A DNA stretch of 64,000 nucleotides, from assembly GCF_047496725.1 (NCBI RefSeq), contig NC_132970.1, forward strand, positions 5,524,001 to 5,588,000. Direction: 5' to 3'. The position numbers and the translations under genes were made by a program. This document shows, one piece after another, positions 1-14,061 of the stretch; position 1 is the stretch's first letter, and every line of letters begins with the position of its first letter. Under the pieces are notes generated by a model. The model saw only the letters and a list, made by a program, of their open reading frames with translations. It searched no databases and was not told where the DNA came from. The DNA is from Anoplolepis gracilipes. Taxonomy: Eukaryota; Arthropoda; Insecta; Hymenoptera; Formicidae.

Positions 1-1128
1 CTATCCAGTACGGTGATGAAATACCAATCTTGCTACGACTCGCTGATTCAGAACGTCGAACTGGTAAAAGTGGTGCAAACGTTTCACGGATGAATCTACC
101 AGTACACACGCAGGATCCCAACGAGCTTTAAAACTCGACTCAGCCGGGTCCAATCACCGATCGTTATTTCCTCTAGGGCTCGACACAGTGGATACATTCT
201 CAACGACTAATCCAACGTCAATCACGTATCGATTTCTCGCTGACGTGGAAGCATGCCGGATAACTCGATCGACGAAAATGCTTGAGACGTACCGAGTGCG
301 ATATGTAAGGTTATCAACTTTTCTGCACTATTATCTGCAAATTTGCATTAATATTTGAAAAGCGAATGTTTCTCTGAACAATTAAAAATAACTTTATCGT
401 ACCAGTTGAAAATAACTCTATCATAAAAAAGAAAATAACAGATATATGTATAACGCAGAATAAAAGTTTTAAAGAACAAAATTTTAACTTTTTACAAAGA
501 AATGTAAAAATTTTTAATGATGTGGCAAAATCTATATAATCTTTTTGCATAATATTTGTATCACGTACTTAAGAATGCACATATATAAAATCTTTATATT
601 GAGGAAAGTATTATTTGCGGTCTAATTTTAATCAGTCTTTTATTATAACAGTCTATTTCGTTTCTCATGTGACACTTCTTTCAATTATTTTTATCTCTGT
701 AATATTGTCCATCGTTGCGATTTTCCCTTCACGAGTACCTCTATTTTTCGGCCGAATGCAGTTTTTGTCGGGACACAAGTAAGATGTTGGCAACCTAAGA
801 AGAACATAATACCGAACGTGGCTTATCCGAATACTGATAGAGCCTGGAAGGGAATCCTTCGTAAGCGCGGCCATACGTAGGCTTACCGCGGCTTACGGGG
901 ATGCCTTCCTCCCCTTCGCCAGTCTGGTGTCCCGTTTCGCGAAATTCAAGAGCTATCATTCAAAAGCGGAAAAATATTTTGCTCTCATCGCGGAGAAAAT
1001 GCATGGTCCCGTAAATCCCGCGAAATAGTGGTGACAACAGCAGGCGGACATTGAACGTGAATCTAACAAAATAAAAGGTGGCTTAATAAACTAACGCTTC
1101 GAGTTAATTAATACACGGTTATTTGTAT

Positions 1129-1131
<3 letters not shown>
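1..1131. other. No gene recognised
   Basis: Mixed composition: balanced at 1-300 and 640-1080, AT-rich in between. I see no domain, RNA gene or element here. Confidence 0.6.

Positions 1132-1162
<31 letters not shown>
1132..1162. repeat. Poly(T) run
   Basis: There are 31 consecutive T. It might be the reverse-strand poly(A) tail of a retroposon, but no body is recognisable beside it. Confidence 0.9.
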
Positions 1163-1164
<2 letters not shown>

Positions 1165-1908
1165 TAAAGTTCCGCGCAAAACTTTTGAACTGACGAAGTC
1201 GATTTCGAGGCTTTCGATACATCTCGTTTGACTTACGAAAACTGTGCTCCCGCGGAAACTTATGAAAGTGTAGTGAGCATTCGTAAATCCGACAACTTTT
1301 TACGCCATGTATTTATATCTTCTTTGATCTTTTAATCTAGATAAAGTGAATCGCGTACTCTGTTTATTACTTGTAATCTCGAACATATTGTAGACTTAAG
1401 TCAAAGAATAAATTGCACTGGAGAACAAAAAATAAAGAATTAAAAAGAAATTCTATAATTTTTTATAACTCTCTGAATAATTTGCATCAAGTTACTCATT
1501 GTCATGCTTTGTATTAAAGGACTTGTGTGTAATATTTTATTTTCTTTTGAAAAGCTCAAAATTAATATAAAGACAGTAATGTTGCAAGAAAAAGGAGCAT
1601 GACGCACCTATGTTCGTACTCATTATTTCTATATGTAGCTTGATATGAGCGTTAATCGTCTTATACCCGTTTTAAATGGAAGCTCGCGACATCCCAAGTT
1701 AACAGTCCATTAGCAGAGGTCACGCTGCATCGCGCATGCTTCACGCGATGCACAACGCGGAAACAGGCACAAGACGAAATTGCGTTATATATTCCGGCGA
1801 TTTGCAACATGCAATCTTCGCAGAAAGGCATGTTACGGTCGACGTATATACGTAATTTATTTCTATAATACATATATTATTAATGGAAATATCTCTCTCT
1901 GTTGATAA

Positions 1909-1910
<2 letters not shown>

Positions 1911-1959
<49 letters not shown>

Positions 1960-1964
1960 TATAT
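1911..1964. repeat. (TA)n microsatellite
   Basis: A nearly pure TA run of about 50 bp. Confidence 0.95.
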
Positions 1965-2371
1965 GTGTACGTGTATACTTAGCACATAAAAATAATATTT
2001 ATTTGAAATTTTGTCGAATCTTTTAGGTGAAATTTTAGTCTAAGATAAAACATGATATTCATACTGGTTGCTGGTTGCAGCATGTATCGTATCGCTTTGA
2101 AACAAGAGAAGCAAGAATCTTCGTCAAACCACTATAGTTCATTACGTTAGCGCGTGAAGCTGTGTTGACGTTGGTATCGTGCAAAGTGAGACGTGCAGTA
2201 GATATGAACTCTGGTACGATGACACGACGACATCGAGGCATACGTCTTCCTGCGAATTCATCGTGCCACACGCGCGACAAGATTAATGACCGGAAAGAGT
2301 GTGGGTCGTGCGAATTCACACTCGATAAAATTTGCAACGCCTCACCGTCCCATTTGTACGCCGTTCACCCC

Positions 2372-2377
<6 letters not shown>

Positions 2378-2448
<71 letters not shown>

Positions 2449-2449
2449 C
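2378..2449. repeat. (CT)n microsatellite
   Basis: A CT run of about 70 bp with one T insertion near the 3' end. It creates serine/leucine or arginine/glutamate frames on the two strands that are not genes. Confidence 0.95.
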
Positions 2450-2517
2450 TTTTCTGAAAATATAACACGCTCGCCAGAGTTCTCTCTCCGTAAATATGCG
2501 TATTGGAAATCTTCTCC

Positions 2518-2523
2518 CACACA

Positions 2524-2560
<37 letters not shown>
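2518..2560. repeat. (CA)n microsatellite
   Basis: A CA run of about 43 bp with one T interruption, about 70 bp from the CT run. Confidence 0.95.
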
Positions 2561-3174
2561 CCAGCGTCCGTCCGTTCCATTTCAGCCAAAGAATCGACGC
2601 GAGCACATCGGGACGCCTCGCACAAATCGCAAATTTGAAAGCACTTTTCCAGCAGCACGTACATAGATACAGTCGTGTATGTATTTCCACGTCACCCCCA
2701 TTTACGTGCGACTACTGCGGCGCGGTGCTTCTCGAGATTTGCGGCAAACGGCAGCGAGAAGATGAACCCAGCTTTATCCGGCGCAATCGATGAGTTTCTG
2801 CGCCGGGAATGTGATTGAAATTTGCCGTGCAACGTGCCGACCTTAATATAACGTCAGGGAAAACGCGTGCGAAATTCTGTATCGATTATTAGTTTTTCCA
2901 ATTACGCCGCGGGCGTTGCTTTTTGAGCGTGTATTGTCACGTTAACAGGAACTGAAATTCGTTGTGAAATTCGTCATTGTCTGTATCATGCTTGTTATGC
3001 GTACTTATTATTTTGCACTATAATGATTCTGAATGAAACGTGCCTTTTGAATTAAATAGTTTATTTCCTCAACTCTTTGCGATCATAAATCACCCTCTCA
3101 AGTTGATTGTATCCCACATTATTCCCATAAAAAGATAATTAAGCTTTCAAATATTGTATTTATAATTATTTACA

Positions 3175-3178
<4 letters not shown>

Positions 3179-3229
<51 letters not shown>

Positions 3230-3252
3230 TTATATATATATATATAATTTCA

Positions 3253-3288
<36 letters not shown>

Positions 3289-3294
3289 TGAAAT
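3179..3294. repeat. Compound (TA)n with hairpin-forming flanks
   Basis: Two long TA runs are separated by AATTTC. The second run is bracketed by AATTTCAAAAATAT and its complement ATATTTTTGAAATT (3246-3294), so the block can fold into a long hairpin. Confidence 0.9.
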
Positions 3295-5717
3295 TAAAAG
3301 AGCTGGGATATGCATGTGCGAAGGATTAGCAGTAAAATTACTAGTGATTCTGTGGAGGATAATTGCTAGAATCGTTGCATGCATGGAGATCCATAGACGA
3401 TTTGAAAACTTACTTTCAAAGTGATATATGCAATGCATTCGGTATGCCACATAATCCGGGAAGTTATGAAAGTTCGGGCAAGATCGAGCTATCATTCGAT
3501 GGTTCAACCGTACCTTTATGTGAATACCAACACATTTCAAGTTAAATGGCGCTACTAACAAAATAGTTTGCACCTTATTCGGCACGAGTCTCGAGGCCTG
3601 CACACAATCCTCAAGTTATGCTCGTCCATACTGCTGAGGAAACTTTTTAACGGCTTGTGGAACTCTGTGCTTCGAGCTTTCACGAGGAATCTAATAGCGC
3701 TCATGCTCATTCTGGACGCATACAAAAGACAATACTGAAGCTTGAGTTGCAGCTGATGATTACATATTCTATCGTACAACTACCGTTAAAAGTAGTTAAA
3801 GATGTTACATTGCAGTTTCTCTGCGAGTATGTTCAACTATACTTAGAAATTACTTTTAGAAAAGAAGTGAGATAACACATGTGCGTAGAATATCAGGCAT
3901 ATGAAATCTTTAGCAAATTCGTTGCTACATCAATCAAGATTTGAAAGACTTTACGTCAACTAAGTATTTTACCCTACCTTACTTCAGTACCTGTCTGTAT
4001 GTGATTGTCAGGTGCAGTACACGCTGGTAAAGCAATGCAATCATTCTATTAGAGAATAATAATACACGCGTATATTGGTGCAGATAGACCTGCCGGCAGT
4101 TCTCCGTCAATTCGTTTGTGAAAGCTTCCAATATCGAACAAAGGACATCGTTTTGTGAAAGCATCCGATAACGGACAAAGGATCCCACGAATAGCGTAGA
4201 TATCGAATGAATGGATACACTGCGAATTGCTGTGCGCTATATGCCGTGATTGAAATGTAATCGTACATAAATTAAGATAATCGCAATGAACATACGACAG
4301 ACATTCTTGTGCACGAGTGTCATTTTTTTCACATAATTATAAATCAGATTAACAAGAGTACTGCTTCACTCATTTTTAATTTTCATAACATAATTGTTAG
4401 AATTGAATAATTCGTATCCAGTTTTTAGAGAAAATTAAATAAGACAAATAAAGCATAGAATCAGATGAAGGTATTTCGCTGCTCAATGTACGGTAAAATT
4501 ATGAGGTAAATACTGTCCCATCGTGACATAAAAGTAAAGGGAATCGGTGAAGGGATAAACCTTTCCATTAAAGAAAATTACCATATGATAGGTTGCATCA
4601 AACCAATATATTCTCGAATCCCCAGCATTCGATCGTCGCTCATTTCATCTTATTTTCAATAGAGAACTCTTTCTACTTTTCCCACGTCACCCCTGAGATT
4701 AAATGTAAAAGAGGGAGGATCCCGTATACTCTTTATTTGCGTTCCGCGCGTTGCTCTAAGTTGCAGAGAACGGCGGATTTCATATGATCAAATATGGGAT
4801 ATTTGCACCTTCGAGTGCGGATATTCGCTTTGATTTCACGTTATCGACACGTCAGCTCATCGATCCGTGAATTCATTTGCTCGTAAAGGTTTTACTATTC
4901 CGTCGAGCCGAGATGCGATGGAGAGGTTTCCTTCTTTACGCGGTTTAGTGGCGTCCCTTTTACGTGTCTGACGAAGTTTATAACTTTGAAGAAATGAAAA
5001 TGGAAAACTACAGTGGTCACATATCTTGATCTGAGATTATGATATTGTTCTTTTTAATATATATGTTGTAATAGTTTCTAAGAGGTAGAGAAGTAAATGA
5101 AAGTAGATGATGAATAGTTGATTATTATATATGTAAATCAAACTACAGATAAATTGTAGTAACCATTACACAGTCAATAATTCGTTAAAAGAATAAAAAG
5201 TTTTTAAAAAAAGCTATTAGAATTTAATAAATTTTATATAATTTTCTATATGGAAATATATGAAAAAAATATGAATATAATAATTATTATGTCTCATTAT
5301 TATTTGAGGAAAAAAATAACCATTAGCAAGATAGCAAATATTTTTAAAATATCGCAATGATTGTGTTGATATGACTTCAATATGAAAGAGATTCTTGATA
5401 ATAATATTGTATAACAAGTGTATCTGTACACATTATACAAATCATATACTTTTGTACGCGCTTTTCATACGGAAAACAAAATCTACATAACGCGGACTTA
5501 ATATAATTTATTAAAATGCGCTTACGCAGCGAGATCGGTATTAATTAAAACTGTGAGATTTGCATTAATTATAATGTGCCACTAATTGAAAGCGACTTAT
5601 CTGCACATTGTATTAAAATGTAAATCAAATCTCTGGCGTCATAGACATTCATGTTTGTGCTCACCAATAAGCAAAAAGGGGAGGCTATAATACACAAAAC
5701 AAGTTTGCCAAATTATT
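3295..5717. other. No gene recognised
   Basis: Short overlapping frames on both strands at 3300-3880 and 3980-4190 have no recognisable domain. The rest is AT-rich. Confidence 0.55.
4115..4188. repeat. 37-bp imperfect tandem repeat, two units
   Basis: The units at 4115-4151 and 4152-4188 share TTTGTGAAAGC, then TCC, ATA, CG and ACAAAGGA at matching offsets, with scattered substitutions. The repeat is open on the minus strand, but the translation is not recognisable. Confidence 0.7.
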
Positions 5718-5721
5718 TCTT

Positions 5722-5769
<48 letters not shown>
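5718..5769. repeat. (CT)n microsatellite
   Basis: A CT run of about 50 bp with a TTCT interruption. It lies inside a spurious plus-strand open frame. Confidence 0.95.
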
Positions 5770-5772
<3 letters not shown>

Positions 5773-8700
5773 GTCATATATATACACATATGATTTTTTT
5801 AAATGGAAATACGAGACAGCGTCTTTTTTATTGGAAATTTTATTGGACATCGATAGTACAAGTGCTGTTTATACCTACAATTATAGAAATGGAATAGAAA
5901 AAGAAAAAGAAAGAGAAAGCGAAATGTCCCCCAATCATAATTATTTTTTATTCCATTTCCAAGCGACATATAGATATTCAGAACTCGTAGTGTTCACAGG
6001 AAAAAAAAACGAGAATATAATTCGTTTGTAACAATGGAACTACTTTTTTGTTGATTCAATCGATTGAATATCGACTTTATATATTCAGACAAATTTTATT
6101 TCCACCGTATACTTTCCTACCATCTCGTTCACCGCATAAGTAAAATATATTCCTTCTATATTTTCACACAAATATTTGATAAACGCGATTAGAAGATTAT
6201 GATCGATCTCCGCTTCATTCAATCGATAAATTACTAATTGCCACTCGCTTCAATCATATTTTTTTTCAACAGATTGTGGCAAAATTACGCAAAACTCGAT
6301 GACTTATAAATTTTACAAGTTGACGATAATCGTATTATCTTTCACGGTGTTACTCTTTGAACCAACAGACTTGACGTTAAACTAAAAGTTCCATCGCGCG
6401 CGTTCAGACTACTCTCAAGCTATTGCGAAAGAGAAAATCCGCGCAGCCAAGAAGGCTATAATCCTTCTGTCGCGGAAAGTCAAGTTGAGTCGGGCAAAGT
6501 CAAATCCCATGCCGACACCTATATACGCTATGCCGGTCCAGCCGAGGGTAAAGCAAAGATTGGTCCCGTGTACCGCGGAAACTTCAGACACTACGCACAA
6601 ATATCATCGCCAGACAGCCGCGCTCAAACTCCCGATATTGCACGCTCTCACGGGTTTTAGTTAAATGCCAGCGCAAATACGCGCGGTGTACACGTGCATC
6701 CGATGTGCTTCAGCGACGTTTCTCGCTGAGGAAAGGACGTTCGTTCGTGGACTTTAAGGTGACGTGGCAATGCAACCAAGTTCGGATATAAAAGGCTCTC
6801 GGCAGCTTACACTCGCTTCGACGAAGCGCAGCAACGAAGAAGAGATTTCTCGCTGTAAAAGGACGCCCACATGTCCATTCGAGTATTCTCGGCAAGCTTG
6901 TTACATATACTGATGTTTCGAAGATAATGGACAAATAGTGTTATGTGTAGCGAAATTGCAATGTTGATGCGAATTTTATATTTTTTGATACTATGCAATT
7001 AATTTTTTTTAAATTAAATAAAAAGTTTTGAACTTTTTGCAAAAGAAAAATTATTTGATTCATAAATTTGATAAAGATGAAACCTGGTATAAAGGAATAG
7101 AATTCTGCTCCAATTTTCATATTTTCTCGGATACTTTGAAATTAAAACGTATGATATATTTATGAAAAAAAGTTGAAAAGGAAAACTTTTTTGCGCATAT
7201 TTATTTTCTACCATTAAACAGAGGAAAACTCTCGTATATCCAAAAAAGTTTTCGTACGATGTACTGCCATCATCGCCAGGCAGTCAAGCGCCGTTTTAAC
7301 TAATGCAGTCTCTTCAACTACTCACACTATCGAAGTAATCTAAGTGAATACGATAGCTTATTTAGCATATATTCATTTGACATGCTTTACCGTCAGGCTG
7401 AGGCTCACGTTTGTTGATAGTCATGGAGTGTACAATGTCGACAAGCAAGTTTGACGTTCAAAGCGTCAGAAATTGTTATTCATAGAGTATAACGGTGCAC
7501 CTAAATTAATACGGTCACCGTGAAAATTTATCTCGGATAAACGTAATTTTTCACCCAATATAATAGGCAAACAGTAGCTATATTCTTTATTTTATAATCG
7601 ATAGAAATCGAGTAGAGTGAAAACTAACGTTCAGGGTAGGTATATCTTGCTGGGATTTTATTCCGTCAACAAAGTAAGTTGTTTTATCTTACGAGCAACT
7701 GCCTGTGAAAAATTCCATCAAATCGATCGACCGCGCGCCTCAACCAGCTGCCGTTTTGTAATTATGTAAATCGGCTTTTGCGTTGTTATCTCACATATAC
7801 TTTTTTTTTTAAATAGGTATATATTTTCGCAACCAGTGACCGGAAAATCAATGATTTAAAAACTGCAATACTTCTTAATGTTATTGAAATATACATCAAT
7901 TCTAATAATTTTATTCCACGAATTAATAATTTTTATTTTTTAAATATAGTAAATAAACTCTTGTCTTCAGTACTAGAAGAATTGAAATGTTAAAAGATAT
8001 ATCAACGCGTAATTAATATCGAAAGATATTAATTGCAAGGTATGTCAATCTTTAAAATATTTACATATATGTATACATATTATATTTGACGACTTAAGAA
8101 TTTATTTATCTACATTTCGTAACGCATGCGATATTGATGACTGAATATTTTACAGTGCTTCTAATATTACAGTAATAATGAGAGTGAACGTTTCGAAAGT
8201 CGTATAACGCGAATGTCGCATACTACGACATAACAGAATCCTATAGGGCACTAACTTACGGTAAGGGTGGTACGCGCGCCATAACTCGAAACTTCGTTTA
8301 TTCGAAGGCGTCCATGGGGACACGGTAGTGTCAGCGATGCGAACCTAACATTTAACTAGATATGGTTGCAATTCAATTTACAGGCACAAGCTTTGCTTAA
8401 CCTGAACATTACGGATACCGAAGCTAGTTCAATGTACTCGCAGAAACCTTTGAGTCAATTCTGAATAGTGTACGTCGACAGTTAGTTTAATAAATAACTC
8501 TGAGGGCGCACGTTCTCTCTCGTGTACGTACAGCTCTTTAACAACGACCTGACGACCACTAACACGTCATCATAGCATTGGAACCGTTTGACTGTATTTG
8601 ACGAACGAATGCAATATAAACAATTGTTATCACAACAATCACGCACGTCTGGATGACTCGCGATTGCTTGTAAATTGAGCACTATTTACACTAAATTGAT

Positions 8701-9780
8701 ACACTTTCTGGCGGATCTGATCGTGAAAGGAAGAGTGATCGTAATTAATTGATTACGATTGGGATATATATTCTAATGTTAATGATGCGAGACGTGGGTT
8801 ATCGTGAAAATTTTCGACAAAATGACTGTGATCTAATGCATCCCGCGAGTCGGCTCATGCGTATCTCTCGATCACGCTGGTGTAACCGTCATACCTATAG
8901 CGTAATGCATGCGCTGCGCATGGTTCAATATAAAGGATTGTTATTTACGGCACGGTTTATATTTCATCGGAATATAATGGAAAATGGACCCGGTGTTAGG
9001 GGCAACGCATAGCTCGCCGTATATATATTCTTCGCCTCTGTCGTTTTGGCTCGCACCCAGCGCGGGTGCCTTTTGACATTTGTTTGTGGTTGAAATACGC
9101 AAATCCACATATTTCTGTAATTATTTGAACATTATATTTCACACGCAAGTTGTCAGCATCTATCTCGATTTGTTGATTCATCCTGTGTGTGGGAGCATTT
9201 ATATTTACATTGTCAGATTTTAATACCGAAGAGAGAATAGAATGTCACATACTATAACAGTGAAGTATCTAAATTTCATCTAATAACGATCATTTGTTGA
9301 TCACAGTATTGTGCGCACATAAATCATATGAACGATCAAGATTGATAATATGTATTTTTTTAAAATTATTACTTTAATATATATAGTAAGTTATTCTGCA
9401 ACACACTTGCGCGATGACAGATTAGTACAAGTGTAGCCCGAACATGAATTACCATGCTGTTGGAGCGGAGCAAAATTCATTCATTCTTAATTTCAACCTT
9501 ACTTCGCTCCTATGCGTCATAACTTTCCAAACTACTAGTCTGGGAAAACGGACAAATATATCTTCCGACAACGTGGCTAAACGGCTGTAACTTTCTTTCC
9601 AAACTTTTCTCTACGCGGCATTTACGACCGGCTCAGAAGCGGGACAAGCTCTACTACATTGTATCAATTAACTTGACTTGATCGCGTTGGCAAACCCAAT
9701 CTCGCGTTGTTAAACGTTACACGTGAGGCAACGCGAAATAGAACCGATAATCTTAATCACTCGAGAAATATCGGAACAGA
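5770..9780. other. No gene recognised
   Basis: Mostly AT-rich, with GC-richer pieces at about 6390-6900 and 8480-9060. Only a TATA-like site (6787) and a perfect 10-bp hairpin (8011-8034) stand out. Confidence 0.55.
6787..6820 (+). promoter_or_regulatory. TATA-box candidate
   Basis: TATAAAAGGC at 6787-6796 sits in a locally GC-richer block (about 6400-6900). An initiator would be expected near 6811-6820, where only a weak match is seen. The first ATG downstream (6871) opens an 18-codon frame. I cannot link the site to a gene. Confidence 0.2.
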
Positions 9781-10600
9781 ATAACAACTAACCTAACCAA
9801 CGGATATGTTTCTCACGATGCAGTGGAATTTCGCTCACGCCATTCTCAACGGGTCAACGAAACGTCGTTGCATCGTAAATGAGCTCGTCCGACGGAACTG
9901 CCGCATTCAGAACTGCCGCTCTCTCATGCCGGGAGATTTTTCACACGGACGTTGCTCGCAACTTCAAAGATCGTCCCGTCCGGACGGACACGTCGTATAC
10001 GCGAAACTTTCGCCGACGCGGTCTCCCACATCGTTCTTACGTGCTTCCATCTCGAGGGAGCAAAGCCCTACGTGTACGGATTTTTACATACCACCTCTTC
10101 TTATCTCGCGCACATCAGAAATATGCAAGGCTGCAAATACGCACAATCTCATCGGTCTTTTATCCGCGCGAGCAAATATCCCAAGCGCGCTATATGTAAG
10201 ATTTACTCGGTGTAGACGCAAGAAGAACTTTCACAAATGGACGTAGATGAGAAAAATTTTTCGAGTCGCAAGTGGACAGACTCCGGACAGGATTCGGGGA
10301 ACCGAAAAGCTCGCGGGTGCTACAGAATGCAACGAAAGGAAGGCCGAGGCAAAGAAGAGAAGAGACGGGAAGAGTACGAAAGTGGGCAGGAATTGTTACG
10401 GCAGCGGGTTTACGAGGTCCCGGTGGACAGGATGCCAAGAAAAAGAGGAGGAAGGGGACTGAAGGCACGTCGCTTCTCTCCGAAAGGGAGAAAAGCGTTA
10501 TCTTGCCGTGTGTGACTCGAATAGCGAGAATAAGCCTTCGCGAAGTCCGACTCAAAATCGAATGTTCTATCGCGTAAACGTTAATGCGATTCCCGTTTGC
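9781..10600. other. GC-richer block with overlapping spurious frames
   Basis: Several frames on both strands stay open for 70-146 codons (for example plus 9806-10246 and minus 10190-10555). They overlap one another and read as arginine/serine/lysine-rich sequence without a domain. This looks like a compositional effect; a promoter or untranslated exon is possible. Confidence 0.5.
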
Positions 10601-12042
10601 GCGATTCGCGCCATTACTCGATCTCTCGTCGACTGCATTTGTGGCACCGAAACCGTATTGATTTAAGTAGAATTATATTTTCGCCAACGATATCTACGAG
10701 ATCTTGCGTCACAAGAGAGATAAGTACAATTGTCTCAAAAAATGAAATTGTCGCGCGAGTACTGTATGATAACATCTGTTTAATCCACGTTATCATACAT
10801 CGTGAAATAAGCAGTAGCTCTGTAATAGGATGTGAATAATGATAGACGTCAAATGACTTCGTACCCGAAGCAGAGCGACGGTTAATTCCAGAATGTCGAG
10901 AATGTCTCCCGTATTGTAACTAAATAGACAATCCAGCTAGCGTGGTGGATTTCGCTGTGAGCACTGTTGTATTACATGAACGTTTACAAACGTATATGTT
11001 GACTGTATTTCTATTCGGAATGTTGAAATTGTTCACTGATAAAAATTCATAATTTGTTAATTTTTTAAATATGAAAAAGAAAAAATATATATTTTATTAA
11101 TCATTACGACTAAACAGTACTTTATTAAAATTAATTTAAGGAACTAAACTTAAATGAATTTAATTGAATTACTGCTGATGTCCTAAAATGGAAAATGTGT
11201 TGAGGATTCTAAGCATTGCCGGAAATAATAAATTTCATACTGTAATCTTTGTTCATCATCGCTTTGCAATCTTGATAGTGTCATAGTGTTTCGGGCAATT
11301 ATTTTAAATAATCTCAATTTGACGATTATCTTGCAAATACTGCTAACCATTACATAATATTATTAATTATTGAAGCAGTTCTCAAATAAAAAATTAAGGT
11401 TTGTACACTTATTACAACATATATGTAATGACATTTAGCTGTCATTATTGATTATGACATGTTTTATTAGTGCATATACTTTACAATTAAAACATAAATT
11501 GTTGAATGTAAATATACTTAATGCGTTTATTGATATATATATAACTACATAATACTCAACAATAAACACATAATAAGGTAAAATACAATAAAATACATAT
11601 CGACAAGTGCATTACATATTTCGTTTAATACATTATATACGTGATTTATATATCTGATATAACGACTTATTTAATAGAAGACAAAAAATTTTGTATTAAT
11701 TTTATTAGAATGAGAAAATAAAAAAATCAACGCTAAACTCTTAGAAACACTTCATAATGTATTACACATTTTAAATATCAAGTTAAAAGTTTCGATAAAC
11801 TAACAACTTTCTAATTAAATTTGCTACGAATTGCAGATATATAATTATACAAGATAGGAGCGTACGATTCGAATAGGAGTTTAGATCAAAGTCTCTAAAT
11901 GCTGTCAGATTCAAAGCACAGCCGAGTTCATCGAATAACAAAATAGAAACGAGGCAATCTGCTAAAATTATCTCGACGGTATTATGTCTAATTGAATATA
12001 CTGAAATATGAGATTATTTTAATAATATTTATAAAAAAAATA

Positions 12043-12043
<1 letters not shown>

Positions 12044-12084
<41 letters not shown>
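12044..12084. repeat. (TA)n microsatellite
   Basis: A TA run of about 40 bp in AT-rich DNA. Confidence 0.95.
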
Positions 12085-12089
<5 letters not shown>

Positions 12090-12545
12090 TATAAAATTAT
12101 CTATTTTTATTAAAAAAAGAATGTTGGTTACTTTTATTTTTTCAAATTAAAATTTCAATTACTGCATGAAATATAAAGAGAGAAATTCGATTAATTATGA
12201 TAAATATTAATCAGTTCAATACAGTGAGAACTAAGATAATCAACTTTGATTCCAATGCAAATAATTACTAGATTTGCATCATAAAAAGTAAGCTGAAGGG
12301 CTTTTAGTAATTCCAAATGATACAGGTTCCACATGGTAACTCAACTGTGCCTGGCGTATTTACATTTAATCTCCGGCAAAACCGATGGTTGGCCGCGTAA
12401 TTACCAAGAACGATTATCCGTTGTCAATACGTACGTCAATCGTTAAAATTACTTTAAAAATAGATTTAAAATGCGAACTTAATCTAAAAGCTCTGATTGA
12501 TAATAAAAGTTTTTTACATTATCGTTATCTACATTATTAACGATT

Positions 12546-12606
12546 TCTCTCTCTGTCTCTCTCTTTCTCTCTCCCTTTTCCTCTCTCTTTCTCTCTTTCT
12601 CTTTCT
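12546..12606. repeat. Imperfect pyrimidine (CT) tract
   Basis: A CT-rich tract of about 60 bp with frequent T and C interruptions, probably an older, decaying microsatellite. Confidence 0.85.
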
Positions 12607-13982
12607 ATTTTTCTTTGCTACGTTATTATTTAACTTGCCTTTAAATATTTTACGAGAGAAGGAGAAAAAAAAATAAAAATTTAAATGCAAAATATATGTC
12701 AATATATAAATACAATTGATTTTCGCGAATTAAACTAAGTATATCTGTTATATTTTTTGATAAATTTTTTACCCAATTAGTATACACGATTAAAAATGAG
12801 TTCTCATTCTTTGTAAACATGCATTATTTATAACTTTAAAATTAAGTGTAGAACCAATTTACTAGAAATAAACCTATATACCTATAAATATACCTAAATA
12901 AAATATGTTATACCTAAATAAAGTATTTTTAGGTAGTTTTGAAATTTTGTAAAAACAATAACATTAAGTTACGTCTCATAATAGTTGCGTACAATCATCA
13001 TACCGGTTAGAGATTAATGATATTATCTGTCGAACAATAGACAGTCAAGCGACAAATATTTTGTAATAAAAAAATTCATCTTCCTATTCTCTCATACTTT
13101 TTATGATATATGCAAACATGTGCTAATATAATTGTTGACAGTTTTGCTCGTTATCCTACGCATTATCTCGTACGACGAAATAATAATTACTTGAAGCTGC
13201 TATATGTAGGATAGTTTTAATGCACAAACTGTTATTGATATTTTCGCACTCTTTTAATGAGATTGACCTGTATATTTCTTCGCGCACAAATAGCATGTGA
13301 TTATAAATGAATATATGAATAGTTAATACTGCTTACAATAATATAGAATTGTCACATCACATACATATATTTCGTTTGTATCATAAATTAGAAACATCTT
13401 TTCATGGTACGCGAGACAACGATATTAAAAGTTGTTCTACTGTAGGTCTTAATATTTGTAAGCACGATGATAGCATATTTTTTCCGCATTTTCTGTTACG
13501 CTTTTCCGGCGTACAGCTTGACGAGTAATGGATCGCCAAAGAGGTAGAGGTGTTGTGATAGGGGTTGAAAAAATATGGACCGAGGTCGCGGAAAATGAGC
13601 CCAAAACTTTTACGGCAGATGTAAAGCAGCACAGCTTATCGCGTGAATGTTTGTATGGTGATCTATCCTCCAGGAAGTCAGAACCTCCACCCCGCTTGGC
13701 CTACATACTGAGAGTTATGGCCGCAGCCGTGTCATACAACCGCACGAAGTCTCCGTGAGGCGTATAAGGAAATAGAAGCATTGCATCCGCCAAAGCATTA
13801 CAACGTGTGTGCGGCTGTAGCAGTACGAAACAAGCATCGCTTTTGCGCCGAGCGAAAATATTACGTGGTAACTGTAACATTCGATTTCCGTTCGTCTGCA
13901 ATGAAAACATTGAGATCGGAAATAAAATACTATATTCTAATAACGGAACAGCTCTATTCACCGAAAATATCGTAATAGCTCT

Positions 13983-14006
13983 TTTATAGGATATATATAT
14001 ATATAT

Positions 14007-14059
<53 letters not shown>
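13983..14059. repeat. (TA)n microsatellite starting with a palindrome
   Basis: The block opens with TATAGGATATATAT followed by its complement ATATATCCTATA, a perfect palindrome. It then runs into about 45 bp of TA. Confidence 0.95.

Positions 14060-14061
<2 letters not shown>

Larger units (their letters stand above)
1163..3178. other. Non-coding, microsatellite-rich
   Basis: Apart from the listed TA, CT and CA runs, the sequence at about 2050-2340 and 2570-2820 is GC-richer, but its frames are short and cross the microsatellites. No gene is supported. Confidence 0.6.
10601..13982. other. AT-rich, no gene recognised
   Basis: Strongly AT-rich with short runs and a decaying CT tract. A slightly richer segment at 13400-13960 has short frames on both strands that I do not recognise. 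Confidence 0.6.

Noticed and set aside
2162..2690. Overlapping open frames on both strands across CT and CA repeats
   Set aside because: The peptides are serine/leucine, threonine/histidine or arginine/glutamate runs produced by microsatellites. The flanks show no domain.
3250..3875. Possible odorant-receptor relic
   Set aside because: Frames on both strands are short and broken, and I could not find the conserved C-terminal receptor motifs. The impression came from hydrophobic composition only.
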